Shown here: positions 16,640 through 25,092 of the stretch, piece after piece
How positions within the stretch are numbered: the first letter of the stretch is position 1
Layout of the letters: every line of letters starts with the position of its first letter
From: a virus
IMG/VR virus record: IMGVR_UViG_3300025138_000230
Span: 1-29,424 of that record
Strand: one strand, 5' to 3'
DNA: 29,424 nucleotides
Notes under the pieces: generated by a model
What the model saw: the letters and a program-made list of their open reading frames with translations, nothing else
What the model was told of the DNA's origin: nothing
Database searches by the model: none
Position numbers and translations under genes: made by a program

Positions 16640-17884
16640 TTAGATTATTCCAGCTAATTTTTTAAAGCGAGCGACCATTTCATCTGATTCAACAATTGGT
16701 TGTTTTTTAGTTGTTTTTGGAGCTGACATATGTGAAGCACTACCTTTAGCTCTAAAGCCTTCGCTTATAGAATTATTTGGTGTTTTTGATTTAACACTAC
16801 TATTAATAGTTTCAAATACAAGTTTTACTTCTTTAACTGTTTCAGCTTTATCAAAAGCACCTAATACTTTAACCTTTTGGTTTTCAGATAAATTTTTACC
16901 GCGGAACACTTTGTTTGTGTAAAGCAATTTAGCATTCAATAAATTAATTTCGTTTAATTCTGATTTTAAAGTAACAATTGTTTCCATTGCTAAATCTAAA
17001 TCTTCTTTAACTTTATCCATTTTTGAATCACCTGCAAATTTTCTTTTGCCATCAGCTTTTTCCATGTTTTCAGAATCAGCTCTACGTTGTTTCATGTCTT
17101 GCTTTTTCTTACCATGTTTTGCACCTTCAGCATCATCCAATTTATCATTGTATCCTTGCTTTTTTTCGTTTATGTCTACAGATGTTTCTTCGTCGTCTTC
17201 TATTTCGATTTCACCATCTGCGTCAACATCAACATCTACATCATCTTCGAATGATTCACCGGCTTCAATTTCACCTGCACTAACCATATCTTCGATTACG
17301 TCTTCGATAAATTTCTTAAGGTCTTCTTCAGACATATCTTCAAGGTCGATATCTTCATCTTCCTCATCATCCATGTCTTCTTTCTCGTCTTCCTCACCGT
17401 CTAAAAAGCCTTCTTCTTCAGCATCAGTACGTTCGTCCTCTTTCAAGTCCTCTTTTTCGTCCTTCATACCGTCTTTGTAGCCTTCTTCTTCAGCGTCTGT
17501 ACGAGCATTTTCTTTAAGATCTTCATCTTTTTCTAATTCTGCTAAAATTTCGTCTAAGTCCATTTCTTCGTCCTCATCGATTTTACGCATTTTTTCAGTT
17601 TTGGTCTCAGCCTTATTATCAGACTTACGATCATCACCTTCGCGCTTTTCCTTTTTGGTCATGTACTCTTTCTTTTCTGAAATTTCATCATCTTTTGCTT
17701 CATCTACATCATCATAAGCTTCATTCACTTCTTCATCTTTTTCCATTTCTTCTAGTTTACTAGCAAACATGGCTTGAACTTGAGGTGAGAAAGCTTCTTC
17801 TAATGCGACTTTAGCATTTGCTATTGCAGATTCTTTGACTGCTTTAGCATCGGCGATAGCCTCTTGTAAAAAGTTTCTATTCAT
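16640..17884 (-). CDS. 22: Prohead scaffold / core protein, T4 gp22-like
   Basis: This 414-aa protein is highly charged, with long Asp/Glu runs in the middle (about residues 50-230) and predicted coiled-coil ends. It sits between the prohead protease and the major capsid protein, the T4 place of gp22 (269 aa), which forms the internal core that shapes the head and is then degraded by gp21. N-terminal A-I-A-D-A-K-A-V-K-E-S and the C-terminal helix before L-A-G-I-I suit a scaffold. A segment around R-T-D-A-E-E-E-G is present twice in tandem (about residues 120-175), so the acidic middle has grown by duplication. The gene has a structured leader with two perfect hairpins and lies downstream of the gp21 terminator. 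The call rests on composition and position. Confidence 0.8.
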   Translation of the reverse strand: MNRNFLQEAIADAKAVKESAIANAKVALEEAFSPQVQAMFASKLEEMEKDEEVNEAYDDVDEAKDDEISEKKEYMTKKEKREGDDRKSDNKAETKTEKMRKIDEDEEMDLDEILAELEKDEDLKENARTDAEEEGYKDGMKDEKEDLKEDERTDAEEEGFLDGEEDEKEDMDDEEDEDIDLEDMSEEDLKKFIEDVIEDMVSAGEIEAGESFEDDVDVDVDADGEIEIEDDEETSVDINEKKQGYNDKLDDAEGAKHGKKKQDMKQRRADSENMEKADGKRKFAGDSKMDKVKEDLDLAMETIVTLKSELNEINLLNAKLLYTNKVFRGKNLSENQKVKVLGAFDKAETVKEVKLVFETINSSVKSKTPNNSISEGFRAKGSASHMSAPKTTKKQPIVESDEMVARFKKLAGII

Positions 17885-17909
17885 TTTTCCTAAATTTTTG
17901 TTGGGAAAC

Positions 17910-17929
17910 TACGTTTATTAAGAAACGTA
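17910..17929 (-). promoter_or_regulatory. Perfect 7-bp hairpin in the gp22 leader
   Basis: tacgttt (17910-17916) and aaacgta (17923-17929) pair perfectly around a 6-nt loop, 25 nt before the gp22 ATG. No U run follows in the minus-strand transcript. It could be an operator or a translational control hairpin for the scaffold gene. Confidence 0.4.
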
Positions 17930-17955
17930 ATGGGGGTTATAATAAAAAATTATTG

Positions 17956-17976
17956 ATGCCATATAAGAAATGGCAT
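17956..17976 (-). promoter_or_regulatory. Second perfect 7-bp hairpin in the gp22 leader
   Basis: atgccat (17956-17962) and atggcat (17970-17976) pair perfectly around a 7-nt loop, between the gp21 terminator and the first hairpin. Together they make the 190-nt gap ahead of gp22 unusually structured for this compact genome. Confidence 0.4.
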
Positions 17977-18014
17977 ATTATCAATTATACGTATATGTAA
18001 AGATATAAAAGTCG

Positions 18015-18047
18015 AAAAGGCGCATCAAAATAATGAAAACGCCTTTT
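18015..18047 (-). terminator. Hairpin terminator after the prohead protease gene
   Basis: aaaaggcg (18015-18022) and cgcctttt (18040-18047) pair perfectly over 8 bp with a 17-nt loop. The minus-strand transcript ends the stem in four U. It lies 28 nt after the gp21 stop. The long loop makes it weaker than the capsid terminator, so it may attenuate rather than fully stop transcription into gp22. Confidence 0.6.
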
Positions 18048-18074
18048 CTAGGAATCAGGGGTTATATTGTTAAA

Positions 18075-18677
18075 CTATAATATAGGACAATGTCCATGTG
18101 AACATAATATTTCACCTAATATATTATTTACGTTTTTGTATTTATCTTGAGATTTAAATTCTTTATTTTCTCTTACTAAATGCATAAATGAATCTGGGTT
18201 TGATGGGGTTGAAACAAAATCCCAACATAATAATTCAAAGTCATCTTGAACTTCCATCAATTCACCTTTTTGTTCTAGTGAACCCATTCCTCTTGAAGAC
18301 ACACCTACTGTAATTCCACTTTCAACTAATGCTTTAAGTATATTACCATTTGGTGTAGGTAAAATTTCTATCTTACCCATTACATTGTCTCCATCCCACC
18401 ACATTTCAGAAATGTTATGTGATACATTTTGTAGATTTATTACAGATGATTCTGGGTGGTCTAATTCTCCCATTGCTCTATTTTCATCAACTAATACTCT
18501 ATATTTGTCAATTTCTCTATCCCACAATTCTTTAGAATAATATCTACCGTTACCGTTTTTTACTTCAGCAGTAGCTAATATTCCTTCAACTAGGGGTAAA
18601 CCTCGTTTTGAGCGTGATTCTTTTAAAATAGCCCCCTTAGGTTTAAATACGTGTGTTTCTATTAGTAATTGACTCAT
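18075..18677 (-). CDS. 21: Prohead core protease, T4 gp21-like (S77 family)
   Basis: This 200-aa serine protease processes the scaffold and capsid proteins during head maturation. The catalytic signatures are clear: G-E-L-D-H-P at 70-75 with His74, and G-V-S-S-R-G at 125-130 with the nucleophile Ser127 or Ser128. Downstream, the D-F-x-S-T-P-x-x-P motif of the family follows (Asp152 onward). N-R-Y-Y is present as N-G-R-Y-Y at 43-47. T4 gp21 is 212 aa, so this is full length. It starts 8 nt after the preceding 388-aa gene and is followed by a terminator, with gp22 and gp23 next as in T4. Confidence 0.92.
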   Translation of the reverse strand: MSQLLIETHVFKPKGAILKESRSKRGLPLVEGILATAEVKNGNGRYYSKELWDREIDKYRVLVDENRAMGELDHPESSVINLQNVSHNISEMWWDGDNVMGKIEILPTPNGNILKALVESGITVGVSSRGMGSLEQKGELMEVQDDFELLCWDFVSTPSNPDSFMHLVRENKEFKSQDKYKNVNNILGEILCSHGHCPIL

Positions 18678-18685
18678 AATATGTT

Positions 18686-19852
18686 TTATGCGGTTCTAAA
18701 CTTTTTTAAGCCTGAATATGATTCTTCGGTATCGTTTGAATTTTCATTAGAATTATCATTTGAATTTTCATTTGAGTTAGCATTACTTTCTTCATTTCGA
18801 GGTGCCCAATCAGCATCTTGACCATTTTGCCTTTTCCATGCTTCAGGATCCATTTCAGTAACTACTTTTTTGTATGATTTACCACACATTTTTTCATATA
18901 CTTTTTCCATGCCCGCTTTTTTCTTTTCAAGAAGTTTTACTTCACGTTGCATTTCTTTCATTTTTTTCTTATCTACTAATTCAGATAAGCTTTCATCTTC
19001 CGACACCATAGAAATTCTATCATTTTTACTTTCAATAATTTCATCTAAGGCATTAATTTGTAGTTCAAGAGTAGCAATTCTTCCGTTTTTTTCAATCTCG
19101 GCTAATTTGCTATCTGTTGTTTCTTTTTTTACTTTCTTTTTTACTTTTGCTTTAGGTTTTTCACCTAAAGGACTATTTTCTAATAAATCTACTAATGATA
19201 TCATTTTATTTTCTTTAATTTCTAAATAACCAGTACCTACTTCACCTTCTGGGAAGTCTTTTTTAGTTTCAGTACCATAACCTCCACCTACACCAGGATC
19301 TTTAACCATTTTTCCTTTACCTAAAGCTGGTGCTTCTTCGGTATAGCCGATTCCTTTAATTCCAAATTGAGCTTCCTCAACATAGTATAAAGGATTTTTA
19401 CTAATATTTTTAATAACTAAATCTATTAATTCTTCTTTAGTTTTATCTGCATTAGCTACATCTGTTAACTCTGTAAAATATCCTTGACGGAATTGCTCAC
19501 CAGATACATTATTAAGCATTTTATCATCTTTATAATCATATCCTCTATCTGGGGCTTGTAAGTCAGTTACTCCTTTTGTTACTTTTTTCTCTATAGCTTT
19601 AGCTTCTTCTTCAGAAATTAAATTCATGTTATCATCAAACAATTTAAACCAATCTGGTTTTTTCGTATTGCCTGTTCCTACATAAAGGTTTTCAGCTATA
19701 ATACTTCTACCAATTAGGGCAGATGATGCTTCATCAAACCCAGCAGCATTACGTACTAAACTAGGATATTTAGCTTTAACTTCTTTAAGAAAAATATGCT
19801 TACTGCCTTTTCCCTTTTTAATTTGGTTGTATTGTTCTTGTAATGTTTTCAT
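18686..19852 (-). CDS. Unrecognised charged protein in the prohead-core position (388 aa)
   Basis: I do not recognise this family. The protein is rich in Lys and Glu, with a predicted helical and coiled-coil section around residues 240-320 (I-A-T-L-E-L-Q-I-N-A-L-D-E-I-I then a Lys/Glu-rich helix). A low-complexity Asn/Ser/Glu stretch follows near the C-terminus, where N-S-N-E/D units repeat about five times, then S-Y-S-G-L-K-K-F-R-T-A. The N-terminus (Y-N-Q-I-K-x-G-K-G) is basic. Its place between portal and protease is where T4 encodes core proteins gp67 and gp68, so an internal head or core role is possible. The ATG follows the preceding TAA directly, with GGAG in the coupling region. Confidence 0.6.
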   Translation of the reverse strand: MKTLQEQYNQIKKGKGSKHIFLKEVKAKYPSLVRNAAGFDEASSALIGRSIIAENLYVGTGNTKKPDWFKLFDDNMNLISEEEAKAIEKKVTKGVTDLQAPDRGYDYKDDKMLNNVSGEQFRQGYFTELTDVANADKTKEELIDLVIKNISKNPLYYVEEAQFGIKGIGYTEEAPALGKGKMVKDPGVGGGYGTETKKDFPEGEVGTGYLEIKENKMISLVDLLENSPLGEKPKAKVKKKVKKETTDSKLAEIEKNGRIATLELQINALDEIIESKNDRISMVSEDESLSELVDKKKMKEMQREVKLLEKKKAGMEKVYEKMCGKSYKKVVTEMDPEAWKRQNGQDADWAPRNEESNANSNENSNDNSNENSNDTEESYSGLKKFRTA

Positions 19853-20725
19853 TTATTCTCCTTTTAATAAGTCTTTTATATCTTTTATATAATCTAATAC
19901 TAGATCTGTTGGTTTTATAACTGAAAATGAAGATGGATTTTCTGTGTAATAATCTCCTGTTTCATTTTTAGCATTGCTTAACATCTTATAAATATCATTA
20001 AGTTGTTGTTCAATTACATCAAAGGCAGCTATTCTTTCTTGCTGGAATGATTTTACATCGTCAGCTTCAAATAACTGTTTAACTTCTAAACCTGATCCTT
20101 TAATCTTTTTTGGTACTAAACTATATTTAAATTGTTTTATATATGCATTATCTTTAACTCCATCTTCACTTGCCTTAGGACCAGGTCCTAAATCAGCTCC
20201 TATTCCCTCATTTGTTTTTTTCTTTTTCTTTTTAAAGGCATAAGGAGTTGCATATTGCATTCCTGTACCTCCTGTAAATGATGCAGATCCCGCTCCCCCT
20301 CCAGTTGTAGACATTTCATCTAATTCTTCTTCTGTAAGTTGTCCTTTTAATTGAGCGTAAAATGCTGGATATTCTTTTCTTAAGTGGGTTCTAAATTTAT
20401 TAAATACCTTTCTCTGCTCATCATATATTCCTCTTAATACTTCATCATCTCTTACAGACTCGCCTTTTACTAAATCATTAGCTGCGTCTCTAGATAATTT
20501 TAGTTGTTTAATTAGTTCAGAAAATGATGGTAGTTTAACAATTGTGTGTCCAATACCTCCACCTTCAGAAGTATTTGAATACTTAAAATAGGTATCACCA
20601 TCATCAGATATAAAATCTTTTGGATGCCATTTACCATATTTTTTCTCAATCCAATCTTTTAATTTTGGATCAATATCTCTATTTTCTGTTATACTTTGGT
20701 ATATTTTATCTATAATATTACCCAT
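19853..20725 (-). CDS. Unrecognised protein with Gly/Ser-rich and poly-Lys central loop (290 aa)
   Basis: The function is not recognised. Residues 1-130 look folded and helical (W-I-E-K-K-Y-G-K-W-H-P-K-D-F near 25-38). The middle has T-G-G-G-A-G-S-A-S-F-T-G-G-T-G then A-T-P-Y-A-F-K-K-K-K-K-K, a motif I have seen in small proteins of marine T4-like phage head clusters. The C-terminal 90 residues are helical. The gene overlaps its upstream neighbour by 8 bp (ATGGGTAA) and abuts the next, so it belongs to the portal-protease operon. A prohead core or internal protein is the likeliest role by position only. Confidence 0.6.
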   Translation of the reverse strand: MGNIIDKIYQSITENRDIDPKLKDWIEKKYGKWHPKDFISDDGDTYFKYSNTSEGGGIGHTIVKLPSFSELIKQLKLSRDAANDLVKGESVRDDEVLRGIYDEQRKVFNKFRTHLRKEYPAFYAQLKGQLTEEELDEMSTTGGGAGSASFTGGTGMQYATPYAFKKKKKKTNEGIGADLGPGPKASEDGVKDNAYIKQFKYSLVPKKIKGSGLEVKQLFEADDVKSFQQERIAAFDVIEQQLNDIYKMLSNAKNETGDYYTENPSSFSVIKPTDLVLDYIKDIKDLLKGE

Positions 20726-21575
20726 TTGATTTTGTTAATTCTTCTATTAATGAATGGTATTGTAACAAATCAACTAAGTGATCACTTTTAATAGTTGTTT
20801 TTTTATTTAACTCACTAATTAAAGAATTAACTTCATTTAATTTAATCTTAATTACTTTACTTTCTGTCTTAGCAATTTGAGATTTAATTGATTCTTTAAT
20901 AAAAAGAACTTCTTTATTGTAAAATTCTTTTAATGATGGTGTGTTATCTACAGACTCAATAAATTCTTTAAGAATATTCTTTTGTCTAGAGTTTAATGTT
21001 GAGTATTTATCATTAAACTTTTCTAGTAATACATAATATGTTAATGTACGAATATCTTTATCTTGAGATTTAAATTCTTCAATTACATCTTCTTTAACAT
21101 TATTTCTATTTATATCTTTAGATGTTAAATATTCTAATAGTGTAACTTTATTATCTATAATTTGGTTTGGATCTATTAATTTTTCTGTATTGTATGTTTC
21201 TAATAAGGTATATAATGAAGCCTGGGCCTTATAATCATTAAGTTTTGTTTTAAATAAATCTTCAACATTATAGTGAGCTTTAAGTTCTTTTATAAGATTG
21301 TATTTTTCTTTTCTAATCCTAGTTCTATTAAGTCTTTTTGAAGATTCTAATATTGTATCTAAAACTGTACTAGCTCTAGTACTATCTAAATTTTTAGATT
21401 TAAATATAGTTTCATATAATTTATATTCTTTTCCTAACTCAGTATTTACAAAGTGGGATTTTAGAATTTTAATAGCTGGTGAATCTTTTCCTGACAGGGT
21501 TTCTGATGTAATTTTTCTTACTATTACCTCGAATAAAATGCCTGTATTCCTGAATTTTGAATGTTTTATATACAT
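20718..21575 (-). CDS. Unrecognised helical Lys/Leu-rich protein after the portal gene (285 aa)
   Basis: No known family is recognised. The protein is almost entirely alpha-helical in appearance, with abundant Lys, Leu, Ile and Asn, no Gly-rich loops and no transmembrane segment. It begins M-Y-I-K-H-S-K-F-R-N-T-G-I-L-F-E. A TTG directly before the ATG at 21575 keeps the frame open, but the ATG is the natural start, 15 nt after an ATATTTATAA element. It follows the portal gene within 32 nt and overlaps the next gene by 8 bp. A head-assembly role is inferred from position. Confidence 0.65.
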   Translation of the reverse strand: MYIKHSKFRNTGILFEVIVRKITSETLSGKDSPAIKILKSHFVNTELGKEYKLYETIFKSKNLDSTRASTVLDTILESSKRLNRTRIRKEKYNLIKELKAHYNVEDLFKTKLNDYKAQASLYTLLETYNTEKLIDPNQIIDNKVTLLEYLTSKDINRNNVKEDVIEEFKSQDKDIRTLTYYVLLEKFNDKYSTLNSRQKNILKEFIESVDNTPSLKEFYNKEVLFIKESIKSQIAKTESKVIKIKLNEVNSLISELNKKTTIKSDHLVDLLQYHSLIEELTKSNG

Positions 21576-21590
21576 CAATCAATATTTTTT

Positions 21591-21598
21591 TATAAATA
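21591..21598 (-). promoter_or_regulatory. ATATTTATAA element after the portal gene
   Basis: The minus strand reads GTATATTTATAAAAAAATATTGATTG and then ATG (21575). It lies in the short gap between the portal stop and the next start. Promoter role is inferred from recurrence. Confidence 0.4.
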
Positions 21599-21606
21599 TA
21601 CTAAAA

Positions 21607-23499
21607 TTATTGTTCCTTAATATTTGACTCGTCAAGAAGCGAACTTTTTGCGGGTTTATCTTCAAATACTAAACTTTTACCCGTAGGGATAGATTTTAAC
21701 ATAGATTGATGCTTTGCAAAGTGGCTATTATTTTCTAAAGCCATACCACTTTTGCTTGTATCATTATAATCTTTTTTCATACCTTTAGCACCTAATCTAT
21801 CTTTTCCAAAATTATCATCCTGTGTATTTCTTTTAGAAGCTTTTTCTTTTGGTCTACCTAATACATCTTTATCTCCATCTTTATCATACGTTTCAGGTTT
21901 AGGAACATCACCTGGATTTGAATACATTCTACCTTTACCATATAGTGAAGCTAAATCATGAGGTGTACCATATGATTTACCAGTTTCAACAGGATCATTA
22001 CCTTCTGCTTCTATTTGGTCTATTCTAAATTTACGTTTAGCATCTTCTCTAATTAAATCTCTAAAATCGTCATATTGGTCTTCACTTAAGTGGAATAAAT
22101 GGTCATAAATGAAATCAGAAGGAAATAAATTTGTTTCAGTCATTTGAGCTGCTAAATCCATTTTTTCTTTCATTAATGCTACCCTTTCTTGATCATATAT
22201 AATTGATGGAGTAGTTAATGATAGTTCAAAATTAGCTAATTGTTCATCTCTATAACCCTGAGTGTATAGGTGGACTAATCCTATTTTGTATAATTCTGAT
22301 ACTATAATTCTTTGTATTCTTTCAATAGTACGTGCAAATCTAATATCTTGAGCTGCTAATGTTGCTTTACCATCCGTGTTTTCATCATACCCCAAAAATG
22401 CTTTTGGTACTTTTAAGGCAGCAAATAATTTATCTCTTAAATATTCAACATCAGCAATTCCATCCCATTGTAACCCGTTTGCACTTTCAATTTTAGTACT
22501 TGAATCATTACCTCTAACAGGAATATAATAATCTTCTAAAAGGTTTTGCATGTTGTATCTTAAGTTATACTCTCCAGTTTTTTCATCTACGTGAGGAGTA
22601 CGTTTAAGTTTACTTAATGTTTTTTCCATAAAGGCATCTACCTCATTTGGAGGAATTGACCCAACATTCATATAAAAGATACGTTTTTCAGGTGCACGAA
22701 CAATTCTATGAATTAACATAGCATCTTCCATTAAAACATATTGCTTAAACAATTTACGAGCAGGTTCTATATATGATCTACCATAAGGTAAAAAGTTCAT
22801 ATCTGTTAGTAGACGGAAATGAGCCATTTCATAATTATCAAATATAATAGAGCGAGAATTATTAACCCCGGCATTTGGTACACTCATCATACCATAATCT
22901 GATGCTGATACTCCTTCGGGGTCAAATCTAAATTTAACTTCAGTTGGGTTTTCACCATCTCCTTCCATTCTTTCAATATGGAAAGCAGTATAAGGTATTA
23001 CATTATATACTCCATATTTTTCAGCTATTTCTAATTTTAAGAAAAAATCTCCATATTTAGCTAAATTTCTAACCCAAGGCCAAAGATTAAATTCAATATT
23101 TAGAACATCATAAAATAAATTATATAATATTTTTTGGATATCTTCATCAGAAGATTTAATTTGCAGCACTTCACCCATATCATTTTTAAGGGTAGATTCA
23201 TCAGCTATAATATCTAAAGCAGATGCAACAATAGCATCTGTGTCCATTGCATCATATTCTGAGTATAGCATAGGTCTTAAATACTGGTAGTTGAAACCAG
23301 CTTGTTGACCATATAATGATGTTGAAGAATTTGAATAGATTCTATTAAATCTATCTACTAGTGAATTTGTTTCAATTTCTCCACTTTGTTGAATTTTATT
23401 AACATCGAAAACTTTAAGTTGGCTGCCCCCTACATTACGAATTATTACGTCTGTAGAGAATAACCTTCTTAATCTTGGGAATAAACCTGTATCTGCCAT
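21607..23499 (-). CDS. 20: Portal vertex protein, T4 gp20-like
   Basis: This 630-aa protein forms the dodecameric portal through which DNA is packaged. The family signature lies near residues 45-100: R-F-N-R-I-Y-S-N-S then Y-D-A-M-D-T-D-A-I-V-A-S-A-L-D-I-I-A-D-E-S-T, equivalent to the E-M-D-x-D-x-I-I-S-S-A-L-D-I-Y-A-D-E segment of T4 gp20. Further on are Y-x-E-P-A-R-K-L-F-K-Q (near 245), M-L-I-H-R-I-V-R-A-P-E-K-R-I-F-Y (near 260-280) and D-V-E-Y-L-R-D-K-L-F-A-A-L-K-V-P-K-A-F-L-G (near 350-370), all strongly conserved in the family. It exceeds T4 gp20 (524 aa), mainly through a charged, disordered C-terminal tail of about 120 residues. It follows the terminase directly. Confidence 0.95.
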   Translation of the reverse strand: MADTGLFPRLRRLFSTDVIIRNVGGSQLKVFDVNKIQQSGEIETNSLVDRFNRIYSNSSTSLYGQQAGFNYQYLRPMLYSEYDAMDTDAIVASALDIIADESTLKNDMGEVLQIKSSDEDIQKILYNLFYDVLNIEFNLWPWVRNLAKYGDFFLKLEIAEKYGVYNVIPYTAFHIERMEGDGENPTEVKFRFDPEGVSASDYGMMSVPNAGVNNSRSIIFDNYEMAHFRLLTDMNFLPYGRSYIEPARKLFKQYVLMEDAMLIHRIVRAPEKRIFYMNVGSIPPNEVDAFMEKTLSKLKRTPHVDEKTGEYNLRYNMQNLLEDYYIPVRGNDSSTKIESANGLQWDGIADVEYLRDKLFAALKVPKAFLGYDENTDGKATLAAQDIRFARTIERIQRIIVSELYKIGLVHLYTQGYRDEQLANFELSLTTPSIIYDQERVALMKEKMDLAAQMTETNLFPSDFIYDHLFHLSEDQYDDFRDLIREDAKRKFRIDQIEAEGNDPVETGKSYGTPHDLASLYGKGRMYSNPGDVPKPETYDKDGDKDVLGRPKEKASKRNTQDDNFGKDRLGAKGMKKDYNDTSKSGMALENNSHFAKHQSMLKSIPTGKSLVFEDKPAKSSLLDESNIKEQ

Positions 23500-23505
23500 T
23501 TTATT

Positions 23506-23517
23506 TATTTATAAATA
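23506..23517 (-). promoter_or_regulatory. ATATTTATAA element before the portal gene
   Basis: The minus strand reads ATAATATTTATAAATAAATAAA and then ATG. TATAAATA is present in both orientations. It fills the 18-nt gap between the terminase stop and the portal start, leaving room for almost no leader if it is a promoter. Confidence 0.4.
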
Positions 23518-25092
23518 TTATAATAACCATTTTATATCATGAGATTTACCATTTACTTTCATCTCATATGGATTTTCTATTGAATTAATTGATGAGTGTC
23601 CTCCACTATATGTTACTTTATTGGATTTTACACTACCTAATGCTGCCCTTGTCATATCTAAACTCTGTTGTTGAAATTTTAATGATGTGTCTCGTAGGAA
23701 CATACCAATCCCAAATGACATAACCAAGTCATCGTTGTAACCAGTTTGAGCTTCTGGTCTTCCATTTTTCCAGATAAATACCTTCATTTCTTCTATTAAA
23801 CGTTTTGACCTAATTATCACAGATTTATCTCCTACAAATTCTCTAAATTTATTAATACAAAGAGGTCTTGTTCTCATTGACATTGTAAACCCAGGCACCA
23901 TCTCTGAATTGCCTTCAAATACTCTTAGAAATGACTCAGCCGTTAAAGCATCGGATTTAGGAGATTGGTATAAATTTTTATATCCTCTTTCTTGTATCGC
24001 ATCTAAGGTTGCCCATCCTATATTAGCATTTTCTACTACTAACATAGCATTATTATATTCCGTAGATAAACCTGTTAAAAAATATCCAAATTCTTTAGGA
24101 GGCATTTGTCCTTTATATTCTGCTACTTGTGTATTTGTAGCTATATCCATCACATGACATGCTGAATAGTCTTTGCCATCACCTCGTGCAACATCTGCTA
24201 CAACCATATATTCTCTAGAATAATCAGGTGATTCCCAAACCCATAAATTTTGGTCTACTCCTCTCCTTTCCATAGGATCTTTAATTGTAGTTTCATTTAA
24301 AAACTCAATCCATTCATTATAAAATACAATGTCACCGGATGTACTAAAATCACAATCACATTCTTGAGCCGCCATTCTAGGATCTCCTAATAATTCATTT
24401 TGGCTATCTCTCCATTCCTGGTCTCTTTCGGGGTGGACAAACCAAGGTAATTTGATAGGTATAAATTGATTTTCATTAGATTCGGCATTAACCCAAGTTT
24501 TATGGAACCAGTTTCCGGTACCATAGGGAGTACTTAACACAATAGCACCACCACCAGTTGCTAATGTTTGTTGAGCTGATGCCCAAATCTCACCAATATT
24601 ATCAATGAAAGCAGCCTCATCTACTAATAGTAAAGATACTGCTTCGGATCTACCAGCATCACTACTAGCTGATGTTGCCTTAATTATAGATCCATTATTT
24701 AATCTAAGTGATAGTTTGTTATTTTCCTCTGCTTTTATGGATAACCATGATGGTAAATTGTCATACATAAATTTTACCTTAGTAACCATGTTACGCGCTG
24801 TTTCTTGTTTAGTTGCTATACATAACACGTTTTTATCCTTATGAAACAGCATTAACCACAAAGAATAACCAGCTGATAGTGTTGATATCCCTAATTGTCT
24901 TGACTTCAATATTATTGAATAAGGATTGTCTCTAACTAAATGTAAAGTTTTTTCTTGAAATGGATATAAATTAAACTGGATTCTACCTCTTTGAGGGTGT
25001 TGAATAAAACAGTATTTTTTCATAAAATGGGCTGGGTCTTGAGCACACTTCATATATTCTTGTCTTATTATTTTTTTTAAATCTTCAGCCAT
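23518..25092 (-). CDS. 17: Large terminase subunit, T4 gp17-like
   Basis: This 524-aa protein is the DNA-packaging motor ATPase and nuclease. The Walker A-type loop S-R-Q-L-G-I-S-T lies at residues 64-71; T4 has S-R-Q-L-G-K-T-T, so Ile replaces the P-loop Lys at that place, as in some other phage terminases. Walker B is L-L-L-V-D-E-A-A-F with the catalytic Glu, followed by the coupling motif V-L-S-T-P-Y-G. The RNase H-fold nuclease has its acidic residues: V-V-A-D-V-A-R-G-D-G near 298-307, L-V-V-E-N-A-N near 351-357, and Y-N-D-D-L-V-M-S near 466-473. It is shorter than T4 gp17 (610 aa), lacking most of the N-terminal extension. It precedes the portal; T4's sheath (18) and tube (19) genes are not between them. 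Confidence 0.95.
   Translation of the reverse strand: MAEDLKKIIRQEYMKCAQDPAHFMKKYCFIQHPQRGRIQFNLYPFQEKTLHLVRDNPYSIILKSRQLGISTLSAGYSLWLMLFHKDKNVLCIATKQETARNMVTKVKFMYDNLPSWLSIKAEENNKLSLRLNNGSIIKATSASSDAGRSEAVSLLLVDEAAFIDNIGEIWASAQQTLATGGGAIVLSTPYGTGNWFHKTWVNAESNENQFIPIKLPWFVHPERDQEWRDSQNELLGDPRMAAQECDCDFSTSGDIVFYNEWIEFLNETTIKDPMERRGVDQNLWVWESPDYSREYMVVADVARGDGKDYSACHVMDIATNTQVAEYKGQMPPKEFGYFLTGLSTEYNNAMLVVENANIGWATLDAIQERGYKNLYQSPKSDALTAESFLRVFEGNSEMVPGFTMSMRTRPLCINKFREFVGDKSVIIRSKRLIEEMKVFIWKNGRPEAQTGYNDDLVMSFGIGMFLRDTSLKFQQQSLDMTRAALGSVKSNKVTYSGGHSSINSIENPYEMKVNGKSHDIKWLL

Noticed and set aside
17046-17480. Ser-rich open frame on the plus strand opposite the scaffold gene
   Set aside because: Antisense of the Asp/Glu-rich codons of gp22; no start context or other support.
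23518-25092. Inactive terminase because the Walker A Lys is replaced by Ile
   Set aside because: The other ATPase and nuclease residues are intact, and large terminases are known to use deviant Walker A loops, so there is no good ground to call it broken.
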